Shown in pieces: positions 7,989 through 14,292 of a stretch of 16,687 bases of DNA. The DNA lies in contig JBFLYN010000052.1 in NCBI GenBank assembly GCA_040756655.1, positions 1 through 16,687 on the forward strand, given 5' to 3'. Each line of letters starts with the position of its first letter. Position 1 is the stretch's first letter. Both the position numbers and the translations under genes were made by a program. Source of the stretch: JBFLYN01 sp040756655 (GTDB lineage Bacteria; Bacillota; Sulfobacillia; UBA8153). The notes beneath the pieces were generated by a model. The model made no database searches, was not told where the DNA came from, and saw nothing but the letters and a program-made list of their open reading frames with translations.

Positions 7989-8022
7989 GCACCCGGGCTC
8001 CTCCCGCAGTTTGGATATGGGT

Positions 8023-8031
8023 ATTATCCCA
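8023..8031 (-). promoter_or_regulatory. Possible extended -10 promoter of lonB
   Basis: On the minus strand TGGGATAAT (TG, one base, GATAAT) lies 35 nt before the lonB start. No good -35 is present at 16-18 nt. I looked for a sigma-F-type -10 (GGnnAnAnT) because lonB is sigma-F dependent in Bacillus subtilis, but the fit is poor. Confidence 0.35.
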
Positions 8032-8062
8032 CGCGGGCAGGAGATTTATCGTGCCGAAGAAG

Positions 8063-8088
8063 GACTAAGGCCCCCATCTCTGGGGGCC
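8063..8088 (-). terminator. Terminator-like hairpin after clpX
   Basis: On the minus strand the 7-bp stem GGCCCCC / GGGGGCC with a 6-nt loop begins 8 nt after the clpX stop. Only TTAGTCCTTCTT follows, so the U-tract is weak and read-through into lonB is likely. Confidence 0.6.
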
Positions 8089-8096
8089 GCTGGTTC

Positions 8097-9359
8097 TCAG
8101 GCGGTCTCTTCTCGTTTCCGGCTCTTACGTTCAGCGGTAATCAGAACGGGCGACTCTTTCTTGTAGACCACGTCTGGCGTAACCACGCACTTGGTCACAT
8201 CAGTGCGGGACGGGATATCATACATCACATCCAGCATGATATCCTCGATGATGGCCCTGAGCCCGCGGGCGCCGGTCTTGCGCTTGGTGGCCTCCGAGGC
8301 GATGGCCCGGATGGCGTCGCCGGAAAACTCCAAGACGATGTTATCGAGTTCGAAGAACTTCTGGTATTGCTTGACCAAAGCGTTCTTGGGTTCCACTAAG
8401 ATCCGGACCAGGGCGTCCTCGTCCAACGCGTCCAGCGGGACAATAATGGGGAGCCTCCCCACGAGTTCCGGGATCATGCCGAACTTCAGAAGGTCCTGGG
8501 GCAGGATCTGGGATAGAATCTCGCCGATGGACTGGTCTTTGCGCCCAGAAGGAGTGGCACCGAAACCTATGACCTTTTGGCCGATACGATTCTGGATCAG
8601 CTTGTCGATACCCTCAAAGGCTCCTCCAACGATGAACAGGATGTTGGTGGTATCCACCTGGATGAACTCCTGGTGGGGGTGCTTGCGCCCACCCTGGGGT
8701 GGCACGTTGGCCACCGTGCCTTCAAGGATCTTCAAAAGAGCCTGCTGTACACCCTCGCCGGACACATCACGGGTGATGGAAGGATTATCGGACTTGCGGG
8801 CTATCTTGTCGATCTCGTCAATGTAGACAATGCCCTTTTCGGCTTTCTCAATATCGTAATCAGCGGCCTGCACCAACTTGAGCAGGATGTTCTCCACATC
8901 CTCGCCCACGTAGCCGGCCTCGGTGAGGGATGTGGCGTCAGCAATGGCAAAGGGCACATTCAGGATGCGGGCCAGAGTCTGCGCAAGAAGCGTCTTTCCG
9001 CAACCTGTGGGGCCCAAGAGCACAATGTTGGACTTTTGCAGTTCCACATCGTCCAGCTTGCCCCCGAGGTTTATCCGCTTGTAGTGGTTGTACACCGCTA
9101 CCGACAGGGTCTTTTTGGCCCTCTCTTGGCCAATCACGTACTGATCTAGGAAGGCCTTAATCTCGCGGGGTTTAGGTATGTCTTTCAGATCGATTTCCAC
9201 ATCGTCGCTGAGCTCTTCTTCGATGATCTCATTGCAAAGCTCGATACACTCGTCGCAGATATAGACGCCAGGACCGGCCACCAGTCGCTTGACTTGGTCT
9301 TGGAACTTACCGCAGAACGAGCACTTGAGCTGGCCCTTGTCATCAGTAAACTTGAACAC
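8097..9359 (-). CDS. clpX: ATP-dependent Clp protease ATP-binding subunit ClpX
   Basis: A 420 aa AAA+ unfoldase that feeds substrates, including tmRNA-tagged proteins, into ClpP. Seen in order: N-terminal C4 zinc-binding domain (Cys13, 16, 35, 38), Walker A GPTGCGKT (116-123), the substrate-gripping pore loop GYVGED, Walker B IVYIDEIDKIA, the RKH loop (GGRKHPHQEF), and the ClpP-docking IGF loop in VIGFGATPSG. Length and motifs are fully canonical. The start codon is GTG, with GGGGTG about 9 nt upstream, and agrees with the family N-terminus (FKFTDDKGQLKCSFCG). It follows clpP by 52 nt with no terminator between, so tig-clpP-clpX is one operon from the promoter at 11425-11454. It ends in the hairpin at 8063-8088. 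Confidence 0.98.
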   Translation of the reverse strand: MFKFTDDKGQLKCSFCGKFQDQVKRLVAGPGVYICDECIELCNEIIEEELSDDVEIDLKDIPKPREIKAFLDQYVIGQERAKKTLSVAVYNHYKRINLGGKLDDVELQKSNIVLLGPTGCGKTLLAQTLARILNVPFAIADATSLTEAGYVGEDVENILLKLVQAADYDIEKAEKGIVYIDEIDKIARKSDNPSITRDVSGEGVQQALLKILEGTVANVPPQGGRKHPHQEFIQVDTTNILFIVGGAFEGIDKLIQNRIGQKVIGFGATPSGRKDQSIGEILSQILPQDLLKFGMIPELVGRLPIIVPLDALDEDALVRILVEPKNALVKQYQKFFELDNIVLEFSGDAIRAIASEATKRKTGARGLRAIIEDIMLDVMYDIPSRTDVTKCVVTPDVVYKKESPVLITAERKSRKREETA

Positions 9360-9411
9360 CCTGATTCACCCCTTTCTGAGAAGGGACCTCCCCAATAGTT
9401 TATGCCCAGAC

Positions 9412-10026
9412 CTACCGTTTGCCAGCCAGGGGCTTGGTCAGCACTTCGTCCACAAGGCCGTATTTCTTGGCGTCTTCGGCCCACATGTAAAAGTCTCGCT
9501 CGGTATCCCTCTTGATGACATCAAGCGTCTGGCCGGTATGCTTGGCCAGTATCTGGTTGAGCAGTTCCCGGGTGCGCAAGATCTCATTGGCGTGGATCTG
9601 TATGTCCGTGGCCTGACCCTGGACTCCACCCCAGGGCTGGTGGATCATGGCCTTGGCGTTGGGCAGGATATACCGCTTACCCTTGGTGCCACCGGCCAAG
9701 AGGACTGCGGCCATGCTGGCCGCCAGCCCCACGCACGTGGTGGATACATCAGGCTTGATGTGCTGCATGGTGTCATAGATAGCCAGGCCAGCCGAGATGT
9801 GCCCACCCCGAGAGTTAATGTAAATGGAGACGTCCTTCTCCGGGTCCTCGGCTTGAAGGAACAGGAGCTGGGCTACCACAACGTTGGCGACGAAATCATC
9901 TATATCCGATCCGATGAAGACAATCCGCTCTTTTAGCAGCCGGGAGTAGATATCGTAGGCACGCTCTCCCCGGTTGGTCTGCTCTATAACCAGTGGAACC
10001 TCACGGTAGTTCACCAACTTGCTCAA
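9412..10026 (-). CDS. clpP: ATP-dependent Clp protease proteolytic subunit ClpP
   Basis: A 204 aa serine peptidase that forms the two-ring proteolytic chamber docked by ClpX. The catalytic triad is visible with normal spacing: Ser104 in GLAASMAA, His129 in AMIHQPWGG and Asp178 in ERDFYMW. The motif after Ser has Ala where Gly is common (SMAA instead of SMGA). The N-terminus VPLVIEQTNRGERAYDIYSRLL is typical, with about nine extra residues before it. The predicted start is TTG at 10026, which overlaps the stop codon of tig in the sequence TTGA. AGGAGG sits 7 nt before this TTG, inside the last codons of tig. The overlap and embedded ribosome binding site point to translational coupling with tig. 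Confidence 0.97.
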   Translation of the reverse strand: MSKLVNYREVPLVIEQTNRGERAYDIYSRLLKERIVFIGSDIDDFVANVVVAQLLFLQAEDPEKDVSIYINSRGGHISAGLAIYDTMQHIKPDVSTTCVGLAASMAAVLLAGGTKGKRYILPNAKAMIHQPWGGVQGQATDIQIHANEILRTRELLNQILAKHTGQTLDVIKRDTERDFYMWAEDAKKYGLVDEVLTKPLAGKR

Positions 10027-11375
10027 CTGGTGACCTCCTCTTCTTTCTCTTGCTCTTGCGTTTGGACTTGGCCCTTCTGGGCGTTGGCACTGGCCAGCTT
10101 GCTCAGAAAGTCCACTGTCTTATCCGTGATCACACCAGCTTCTAGGTGCTCCATTCCGCCCTGCCGCTGGACAAATAGCGCCCGGAGGGCGTCGGGAGTC
10201 TGCCGGTAACGCTTGGCCAAATCTACCAGCAGGTCATCTATGTCCTGGGGCGTGGCCCTTATCTGTTCTGCTTCGGCTACGGCCTCGAGGGTGAGTTCGA
10301 GTTTCACGGCCCGCCGGGCGCGTTCACTCATGGAGCTACGCAGCTCGTCTAGGCTCCGGCCCGATGCCGCCAGGTACCGTTCCAAGTCAAGGCCGCGGTT
10401 GGCCAGGGTGTCTTGAAATTCTCGCACCATACCGTCAATTTTATTCTCGACCATAACGTTGGGTATGTCAACTTCAGCCTGGGCCAGCAAAAGACCGTTC
10501 ACTTCTTCGATCTGTGCCCGGCGAGCCTGTTCTTCGCCCGAGCGCTGCAGGTTATTCTTGATTTCTTCGAGTAATTCCTGCACTGTCTCGCTCTTGCCAC
10601 CCAGGCTTTTAACGAACTCATCGTTGAGCTCGGGGAGTTGCTTGGTTTTGAGGTTCTTTACGGTAATCTTGAGCTGGACCTCAGCGCCTTTGAGATCATC
10701 ATCGGGCATGTCCTCTGGCAGGCAGGCGGTGATGGTGCGCTCTTCACCGGCCCGGGCTCCCTCCAGCTGGGTGTCCACTCCCGGAAGCACTTGCTCTTTG
10801 CCCAACTCTATCAGGTAGTTTTCCTGGTCTAGGCTGGGGACTTTCCGCTCGCCCAGGCTGACCACCTCCAGGCTGGCGAACATCCCCTTCTCTAGTACCG
10901 CGTCCTCGGCGGCCGATTCCAGGACTGCCCTGGCCTCCAGTAGGGCGTCAACCACCCGCTGGACCTTCTCTTGATCCACTACCACCGGTTCCAAAGCTAC
11001 GGCAATGCTCCGGTAGTCCTTCAACTTCACCTCGGGCTTGATGGTGACCGTGGCTTTGTACCGGAGATTCTGTCCCTCGCCAAACTGGAGTATGTCCACA
11101 TCGGGCCGGTCCACAGGTTCAAGTCCCGCTTCTTTGACTGCCCGGGAATAGGTTTCGGGCACTAGTTCTTCCAGGGCCTCGTCGTACAATCGCTGCTTGC
11201 CTACGTACCGTTCAAGGATCTTCCGCGGGGCCTTGCCCCGGCGAAAGCCCGGGATGTTCACGTTCTTAACCAGATTGATGTAGGCCTTCTGGATGGCATC
11301 TTCGACAGTTTCGTGTTCAACCTCGACGTCCAGGGCGGCCTGGCTGTTGGGAAGCCTCTCAACGCTGACCTTCAT
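10023..11375 (-). CDS. tig: Trigger factor (ribosome-associated chaperone, PPIase)
   Basis: A 450 aa chaperone that binds the ribosome exit tunnel and shields nascent chains. Domains: N-terminal ribosome-binding domain with the signature GFRRGKAPRKIL (~43-54), a central FKBP-type peptidyl-prolyl isomerase domain (~155-240, with NYLIELGKEQVLPGV), and the helical C-terminal substrate-binding domain (~255-430). The C-terminus ends in a Gln/Glu-rich tail (QVQTQEQEKEEEV), common and disordered in this family. The ATG at 11375 has GGGGGA 9 nt upstream. It is the first gene of the tig-clpP-clpX operon, with its own extended -10 promoter right behind the tRNA terminator. Its stop overlaps the clpP start. 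Confidence 0.97.
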   Translation of the reverse strand: MKVSVERLPNSQAALDVEVEHETVEDAIQKAYINLVKNVNIPGFRRGKAPRKILERYVGKQRLYDEALEELVPETYSRAVKEAGLEPVDRPDVDILQFGEGQNLRYKATVTIKPEVKLKDYRSIAVALEPVVVDQEKVQRVVDALLEARAVLESAAEDAVLEKGMFASLEVVSLGERKVPSLDQENYLIELGKEQVLPGVDTQLEGARAGEERTITACLPEDMPDDDLKGAEVQLKITVKNLKTKQLPELNDEFVKSLGGKSETVQELLEEIKNNLQRSGEEQARRAQIEEVNGLLLAQAEVDIPNVMVENKIDGMVREFQDTLANRGLDLERYLAASGRSLDELRSSMSERARRAVKLELTLEAVAEAEQIRATPQDIDDLLVDLAKRYRQTPDALRALFVQRQGGMEHLEAGVITDKTVDFLSKLASANAQKGQVQTQEQEKEEEVTS

Positions 11376-11424
11376 CTAACAAATTCCCCCTGCACAACGT
11401 ACCTTTGCCTGCTCAGACCCATAT

Positions 11425-11454
11425 ATTATATCACATTCTCTTCATGCCCCACAA
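11425..11454 (-). promoter_or_regulatory. Promoter of the tig-clpP-clpX operon
   Basis: On the minus strand TTGTGG (11449-11454), an 18-nt spacer and a perfect TATAAT (11425-11430) preceded by TG at the extended -10 position. It begins only a few bases after the T-run of the tRNA terminator. Predicted leader about 45 nt. Confidence 0.7.
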
Positions 11455-11457
11455 TGT

Positions 11458-11479
11458 AAAAAAAGCGGCAGCGCGCCGC
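11458..11479 (-). terminator. Terminator of the tRNA array
   Basis: On the minus strand a GCGGC / GCCGC stem with a 5-nt loop is followed at once by seven T residues. It starts 15 nt after the last tRNA (Gly-GCC). Confidence 0.8.
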
Positions 11480-11494
11480 AGCAGCAATTACGTA

Positions 11495-11569
11495 TGGAGC
11501 GGAAGACGGGATTTGAACCCGCGGCCCTCGCCTTGGCAAGGCGATGCTCTACCGCTGAGCTACTTCCGC
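11495..11569 (-). tRNA. tRNA-Gly (anticodon GCC)
   Basis: Full cloverleaf on the minus strand: acceptor GCGGAAG / CTTCCGC, D-arm GCTC...GAGC, anticodon loop TTGCCAA giving GCC, T-loop TTCAAAT, CCA encoded. Only one base separates it from the upstream tRNA-Leu. It is the last gene of the array. Confidence 0.96.
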
Positions 11570-11570
11570 A

Positions 11571-11657
11571 TGGTGCGAGGGAGGGGACTTGAACCCCTAC
11601 GCTTCTTACAGCACTGGATCCTAAGTCCAGCTCGTCTGCCAATTCCGACACCCTCGC
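11571..11657 (-). tRNA. tRNA-Leu (anticodon TAG)
   Basis: An 87-nt class II tRNA with a long variable arm (TGCTGTAAGAAGC region), acceptor GCGAGGG / CCCTCGC, anticodon loop CTTAGGA giving TAG, CCA encoded. The long variable arm supports Leu identity. Confidence 0.95.
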
Positions 11658-11666
11658 ACAAACCGG

Positions 11667-11741
11667 TGGTGGGCCATGATGGGCTCGAACCATCGACACC
11701 CCGCTTAAAAGGCGGGTGCTCTACCACTGAGCTAATGGCCC
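11667..11741 (-). tRNA. tRNA-Lys (anticodon TTT)
   Basis: Cloverleaf with acceptor GGGCCAT / ATGGCCC, anticodon stem CCCGC / GCGGG, loop CTTTTAA giving TTT, T-loop TTCGAGC variant, CCA encoded. Confidence 0.95.
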
Positions 11742-11749
11742 AAAAACGC

Positions 11750-11824
11750 TGGCTGGGGCGGTAGGATTCGAACCTACGTCTGTCAGCTCCAAAGGCTGAT
11801 GCCTTACCGCTTGGCGACGCCCCA
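11750..11824 (-). tRNA. tRNA-Gln (anticodon TTG)
   Basis: Acceptor TGGGGCG / CGCCCCA (U1-A72, typical of bacterial tRNA-Gln), anticodon stem TCAGC / GCTGA, loop CTTTGGA giving TTG, T-arm GTAGG TTCGAAT CCTAC, CCA encoded. Confidence 0.95.
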
Positions 11825-11832
11825 AGGAAACC

Positions 11833-11910
11833 TGGCGCGCCCGGCAGGATTTGAACCTGCGGCCTTCAGATCCGAAGTCTGCCGCTCTGTCCGGGCTGAG
11901 CTACGGGCGC
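11833..11910 (-). tRNA. tRNA-Arg (anticodon TCG)
   Basis: Acceptor GCGCCCG / CGGGCGC, anticodon loop CTTCGGA giving TCG, T-arm GCAGG TTCAAAT CCTGC, CCA encoded. The outermost anticodon-stem pair is G27-A43, a mismatch; the other four pairs are intact. Confidence 0.94.
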
Positions 11911-11924
11911 CCGGAATGAAAAAA

Positions 11925-12001
11925 TGGGGTGAATGAGGGGATTTGAACCCCCGACCCCCAGGGCCACAACCTGGTGCTCTAACCACTGAGCTACATCCAC
12001 C
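11925..12001 (-). tRNA. tRNA-His (anticodon GTG)
   Basis: Acceptor GTGGATG / CATTCAC with the additional encoded G at position -1 opposite C73, the identity mark of tRNA-His. Anticodon stem CCAGG / CCTGG, loop TTGTGGC giving GTG, CCA encoded. Confidence 0.95.
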
Positions 12002-12022
12002 ACGATGTGCGTTCAAATGCTC

Positions 12023-12098
12023 TGGTGCGCCTGGCAGGGATCGAACCTGCGACTCCCTGCTTAGAAGGCAGGTGCTCTATCCTCTGAGCTACAGGCGC
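12023..12098 (-). tRNA. tRNA-Arg (anticodon TCT)
   Basis: Acceptor GCGCCTG / CAGGCGC, anticodon stem CCTGC / GCAGG, loop CTTCTAA giving TCT, T-arm GCAGG TTCGATC CCTGC, CCA encoded. It has its own upstream promoter at 12122-12150. Confidence 0.95.
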
Positions 12099-12121
12099 CC
12101 ACAAACCCACGTTACGCTACC

Positions 12122-12150
12122 ATTTTACTTCAAAAAGACGCCGAGATCAA
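12122..12150 (-). promoter_or_regulatory. Internal promoter before tRNA-Arg(TCT)
   Basis: On the minus strand TTGATC (12145-12150), a 17-nt spacer and TAAAAT (12122-12127), in the 98-nt gap between tRNA-Gly(TCC) and tRNA-Arg(TCT). Confidence 0.6.
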
Positions 12151-12196
12151 CCTGGCCACGGTCGGCACTTGGAGATCCCGGGCCCGGTAGTACCAG

Positions 12197-12270
12197 TGGA
12201 GCGGGTGATGGGAATCGAACCCACGTAGCCAGCTTGGAAGGCTGGTGCTCTGCCATTGAGCTACACCCGC
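12197..12270 (-). tRNA. tRNA-Gly (anticodon TCC)
   Basis: Acceptor GCGGGTG / CACCCGC, anticodon stem CCAGC / GCTGG, loop CTTCCAA giving TCC, CCA encoded. With the GCC gene at 11495-11569 the array decodes all Gly codons except GGG by strict pairing. Confidence 0.96.
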
Positions 12271-12286
12271 TCGATCAAGCGTACGT

Positions 12287-12316
12287 AGTATACCACGACG
12301 CAATATACAAGGTCAA
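12287..12316 (-). promoter_or_regulatory. Internal promoter before tRNA-Gly(TCC)
   Basis: On the minus strand TTGACC (12311-12316), an 18-nt spacer and TATACT (12287-12292), in the 47-nt gap after tRNA-Pro. Confidence 0.65.
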
Positions 12317-12317
12317 A

Positions 12318-12394
12318 TGGTCGGGGCGCCGGGATTTGAACCCGGGGCCTCATGGTCCCAAACCATGCGCGCTACCAAGCTGCGCTACACCCCG
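12318..12394 (-). tRNA. tRNA-Pro (anticodon TGG)
   Basis: First gene of the array. Acceptor CGGGGTG / CGCCCCG (C1-G72, a tRNA-Pro trait), anticodon stem CATGG / CCATG, loop TTTGGGA giving TGG, CCA encoded. Confidence 0.96.
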
Positions 12395-12406
12395 TATTTC
12401 TCTTAG

Positions 12407-12435
12407 ATTATATGGCAAGGTCCATCACTAGTCAA
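12407..12435 (-). promoter_or_regulatory. Main promoter of the tRNA array
   Basis: On the minus strand TTGACT (12430-12435), a 17-nt spacer and a perfect TATAAT (12407-12412). The -35 box overlaps the last codons and the TAG stop of the yfcE-like gene. Confidence 0.8.
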
Positions 12436-12904
12436 CGAGGTCGCAAGTGTAGGCCTCCAGGTGACTGCCGTGCAGTTCGATGATGCCGTAAGCTTCACGC
12501 GTCCCGCGGCCGTCATGGACGCTCCCCGGGTTGACGAAGCAGACACCACGGTCATAGAACACCACCGGGTGATGCGTGTGGCCGAAAACCACCAAGTCGA
12601 CCCGGCGACGGTGAGCCTCCTGGATCAGGCGGCCAAAACCCGACTTTATGCCATACCGGTGGCCGTGGAGTAACCACAGTTTCTTGCCTGCCACCATCAC
12701 CCGGCGCTCCTGGGGAGCCAACGACACCTGGTCACAGTTACCCGGCACAGCGATGACCCGGGCATTGGTCTGGACCTTGGCCCAGGCAGCATCCTGGTGG
12801 AAGTCTCCAGCGTGCAGCAATATGTCAAAGCATCCCAGCTGCATCATGGCGATGTGCAGGGCCTTGAGGTCCCCGTGACTATCGCTGACCACCCCGATGC
12901 GCAA
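12428..12904 (-). CDS. YfcE/MJ0936-type metallophosphodiesterase
   Basis: A 158 aa calcineurin-fold phosphoesterase of the YfcE/MJ0936 group, a small cytosolic metal-dependent phosphodiesterase whose natural substrate is mostly unknown. The metal ligands are all present in order: DSHG (Asp8, His10), HAGD (Asp34), GNCD (Asn56), HGH (His80) and the C-terminal GHTH (His109, His111), followed by NPGS. The start is TTG at 12904, with GGAGGG 9-10 nt upstream inside the end of rdgB; no better ATG exists. It lies 4 nt after the rdgB stop, so it is the last gene of the DUF5698-rph-rdgB-yfcE operon, an order common in clostridia. Its 3' end carries the -35 box of the tRNA promoter. Confidence 0.93.
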   Translation of the reverse strand: MRIGVVSDSHGDLKALHIAMMQLGCFDILLHAGDFHQDAAWAKVQTNARVIAVPGNCDQVSLAPQERRVMVAGKKLWLLHGHRYGIKSGFGRLIQEAHRRRVDLVVFGHTHHPVVFYDRGVCFVNPGSVHDGRGTREAYGIIELHGSHLEAYTCDLVD

Positions 12905-12908
12905 CTAC

Positions 12909-13541
12909 CTATACCCTCCCGTCGGCCATCCTCCCCAGCATGTCCAGAAGCCCCGACCGGGCCTGGCCCAGCGCCCGGGCGCGGTGGCTAACGGCGTTTT
13001 TCTCTTCCGGCGCAAGTTGGGCAAATGTCCTGCCGGCCGGTGGGTAGTAGAACAGGGGATCATAGCCGAAACCGTTGAACCCCCGGGGGGCCCGCAGTAC
13101 CAGGCCCCGGCATCGAGCCACGGTCACCTCGGGCTCTTGTCCCGGCAGCCCCCAGGCAATGGCACAAATAAACCTTGCCGTGCGCCGGCAATCGGGCACG
13201 TCTTTCAAAAGGTCCAAGAGCAGCCGGTTGTTGGCTTCATCATCAGCATGCTCCCCGGCAAACCGCGCTGAGCGCACTCCCGGCCGTCCTCCGAGGGCAT
13301 CGACTTCTAGACCCGAGTCATCAGCAACTACCGCCAGGCCTGTGGCCTCGGCCGCCGCCGTGACCTTGGTGGCTGCGTTCTCAGCAAAACTATGGCCGGT
13401 TTCCGGAGGAAGTACAAGGTCTGGGAAAGCGTCCAGTCCCACGATCTGCCCGGCGTATTCAGGCAGCAGTGCCCGGATTTCCCTGAGCTTACCCGGGTTC
13501 CCGGTGGCCACTAACAGGGCTTTTGCGTGCGTCCGGGACAT
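12909..13541 (-). CDS. rdgB: RdgB/HAM1 family XTP/dITP pyrophosphatase
   Basis: A 210 aa nucleotide-pool cleaning enzyme that hydrolyses non-canonical purine triphosphates (XTP, ITP, dITP) to monophosphates. Signature segments: ATGNPGKLREI at the N-terminus, SFAENAATKV, ADDSGLEVDALGGRPGVRSARFAG (read as the acidic metal-binding DDSG plus the specificity loop), GFGYDPLFYY and KNAVSHRARAL near the C-terminus. A longer in-frame extension to 13667 is only antisense-like Trp-rich sequence in the rph body, so the ATG at 13541, preceded by GGAGG 9 nt upstream, is chosen. This start lies 53 nt inside rph. The rph-rdgB pairing is conserved and some organisms fuse the two. Confidence 0.96.
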   Translation of the reverse strand: MSRTHAKALLVATGNPGKLREIRALLPEYAGQIVGLDAFPDLVLPPETGHSFAENAATKVTAAAEATGLAVVADDSGLEVDALGGRPGVRSARFAGEHADDEANNRLLLDLLKDVPDCRRTARFICAIAWGLPGQEPEVTVARCRGLVLRAPRGFNGFGYDPLFYYPPAGRTFAQLAPEEKNAVSHRARALGQARSGLLDMLGRMADGRV

Positions 13542-14274
13542 GTAACCCCACCTCCGCTGCCAGCTCGCCCAGGGCTGCCCGCTGCGCTTCCAACAGCCGC
13601 TCCACGCCGGTGCGGGCCAGGCCCAGAAGCTTTTCCATTTCCATTGGGGAAAACGGGGCCCCCTCACCGGTTCCCTGTATCTCCACTAATTGCCCGCGTC
13701 CGGTCATCACTACGTTCATGTCGACCCGAGCCATGGAATCTTCCTGGTAATCAAGATCCAAGAGCGCCCAGTCGCCGACCATCCCCACACTTACCGCAGC
13801 CAGGAAGTCGGTGAGCGGCAGAACACCCCTGGAGTCTCCACGGATCCGATGAAGGGCGTCGACCAGGGCAACGAAGGCCCCGGTTATCGACGCTGTCCTG
13901 GTGCCGCCATCTGCCTGGATGACGTCGCAGTCCACCCACAGGGTACGCTCACCCAGGGCGTGTAGATCCACCACTGACCTTAGGCTCCTGCCTATAAGAC
14001 GCTGGATCTCCATGGTCCTGCCCCCTAGGCGGCCCCGGGCAGACTCCCGGACGGTACGCGTGGGGGTGGACCCGGGCAGCATCGAATACTCGGCTGTTAC
14101 CCAACCGTGCCCTGCTCCTTTCAAAAACGGCGGGACCCGGTCTTCCACCGATACGGTGCAGATCACCCGTGTATCACCCATTTCCATGAGCACCGAGCCT
14201 TCTGCAAACTTAGTGAACCCCCTGGTCAGTCTGACCGGCCGGTTCTCGGCCGGGCCACGGTTACCCAGTCTCAC
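13489..14274 (-). CDS. rph: Ribonuclease PH
   Basis: A 261 aa phosphorolytic 3'-5' exoribonuclease that trims tRNA 3' ends and acts in RNA turnover as a hexamer. Family signatures: RPVRLTRGFTKFAEGSVL, GDTRVICTVSVE, GWVTAEYSMLPGST, the phosphate-binding ADGGTRTASITGA, the metal-binding DLDYQEDSMARVDMN and the GTGEGAPFS motif. The start is GTG at 14274 with GGAGG 7 nt upstream; it gives RLGNRGPAENRPVR, which aligns with the usual MRxDGRxxDELRPV but has Leu-Gly-Asn in place of the common Asp-Gly. The C-terminal ~17 residues that overlap rdgB are an addition beyond the usual ~240-250 aa. A tRNA array just downstream makes the location apt but is not proof of linkage. Confidence 0.97.
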   Translation of the reverse strand: MRLGNRGPAENRPVRLTRGFTKFAEGSVLMEMGDTRVICTVSVEDRVPPFLKGAGHGWVTAEYSMLPGSTPTRTVRESARGRLGGRTMEIQRLIGRSLRSVVDLHALGERTLWVDCDVIQADGGTRTASITGAFVALVDALHRIRGDSRGVLPLTDFLAAVSVGMVGDWALLDLDYQEDSMARVDMNVVMTGRGQLVEIQGTGEGAPFSPMEMEKLLGLARTGVERLLEAQRAALGELAAEVGLHVPDARKSPVSGHREPG

Positions 14275-14292
14275 GGCGCGCCCTCCTCGGGT

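Noticed and set aside
11480..12400. CRISPR-like array
   Set aside because: The repeated motifs are the conserved T-arm and D-arm segments of tRNA genes, not direct repeats with spacers. No CRISPR array was seen anywhere in the window.
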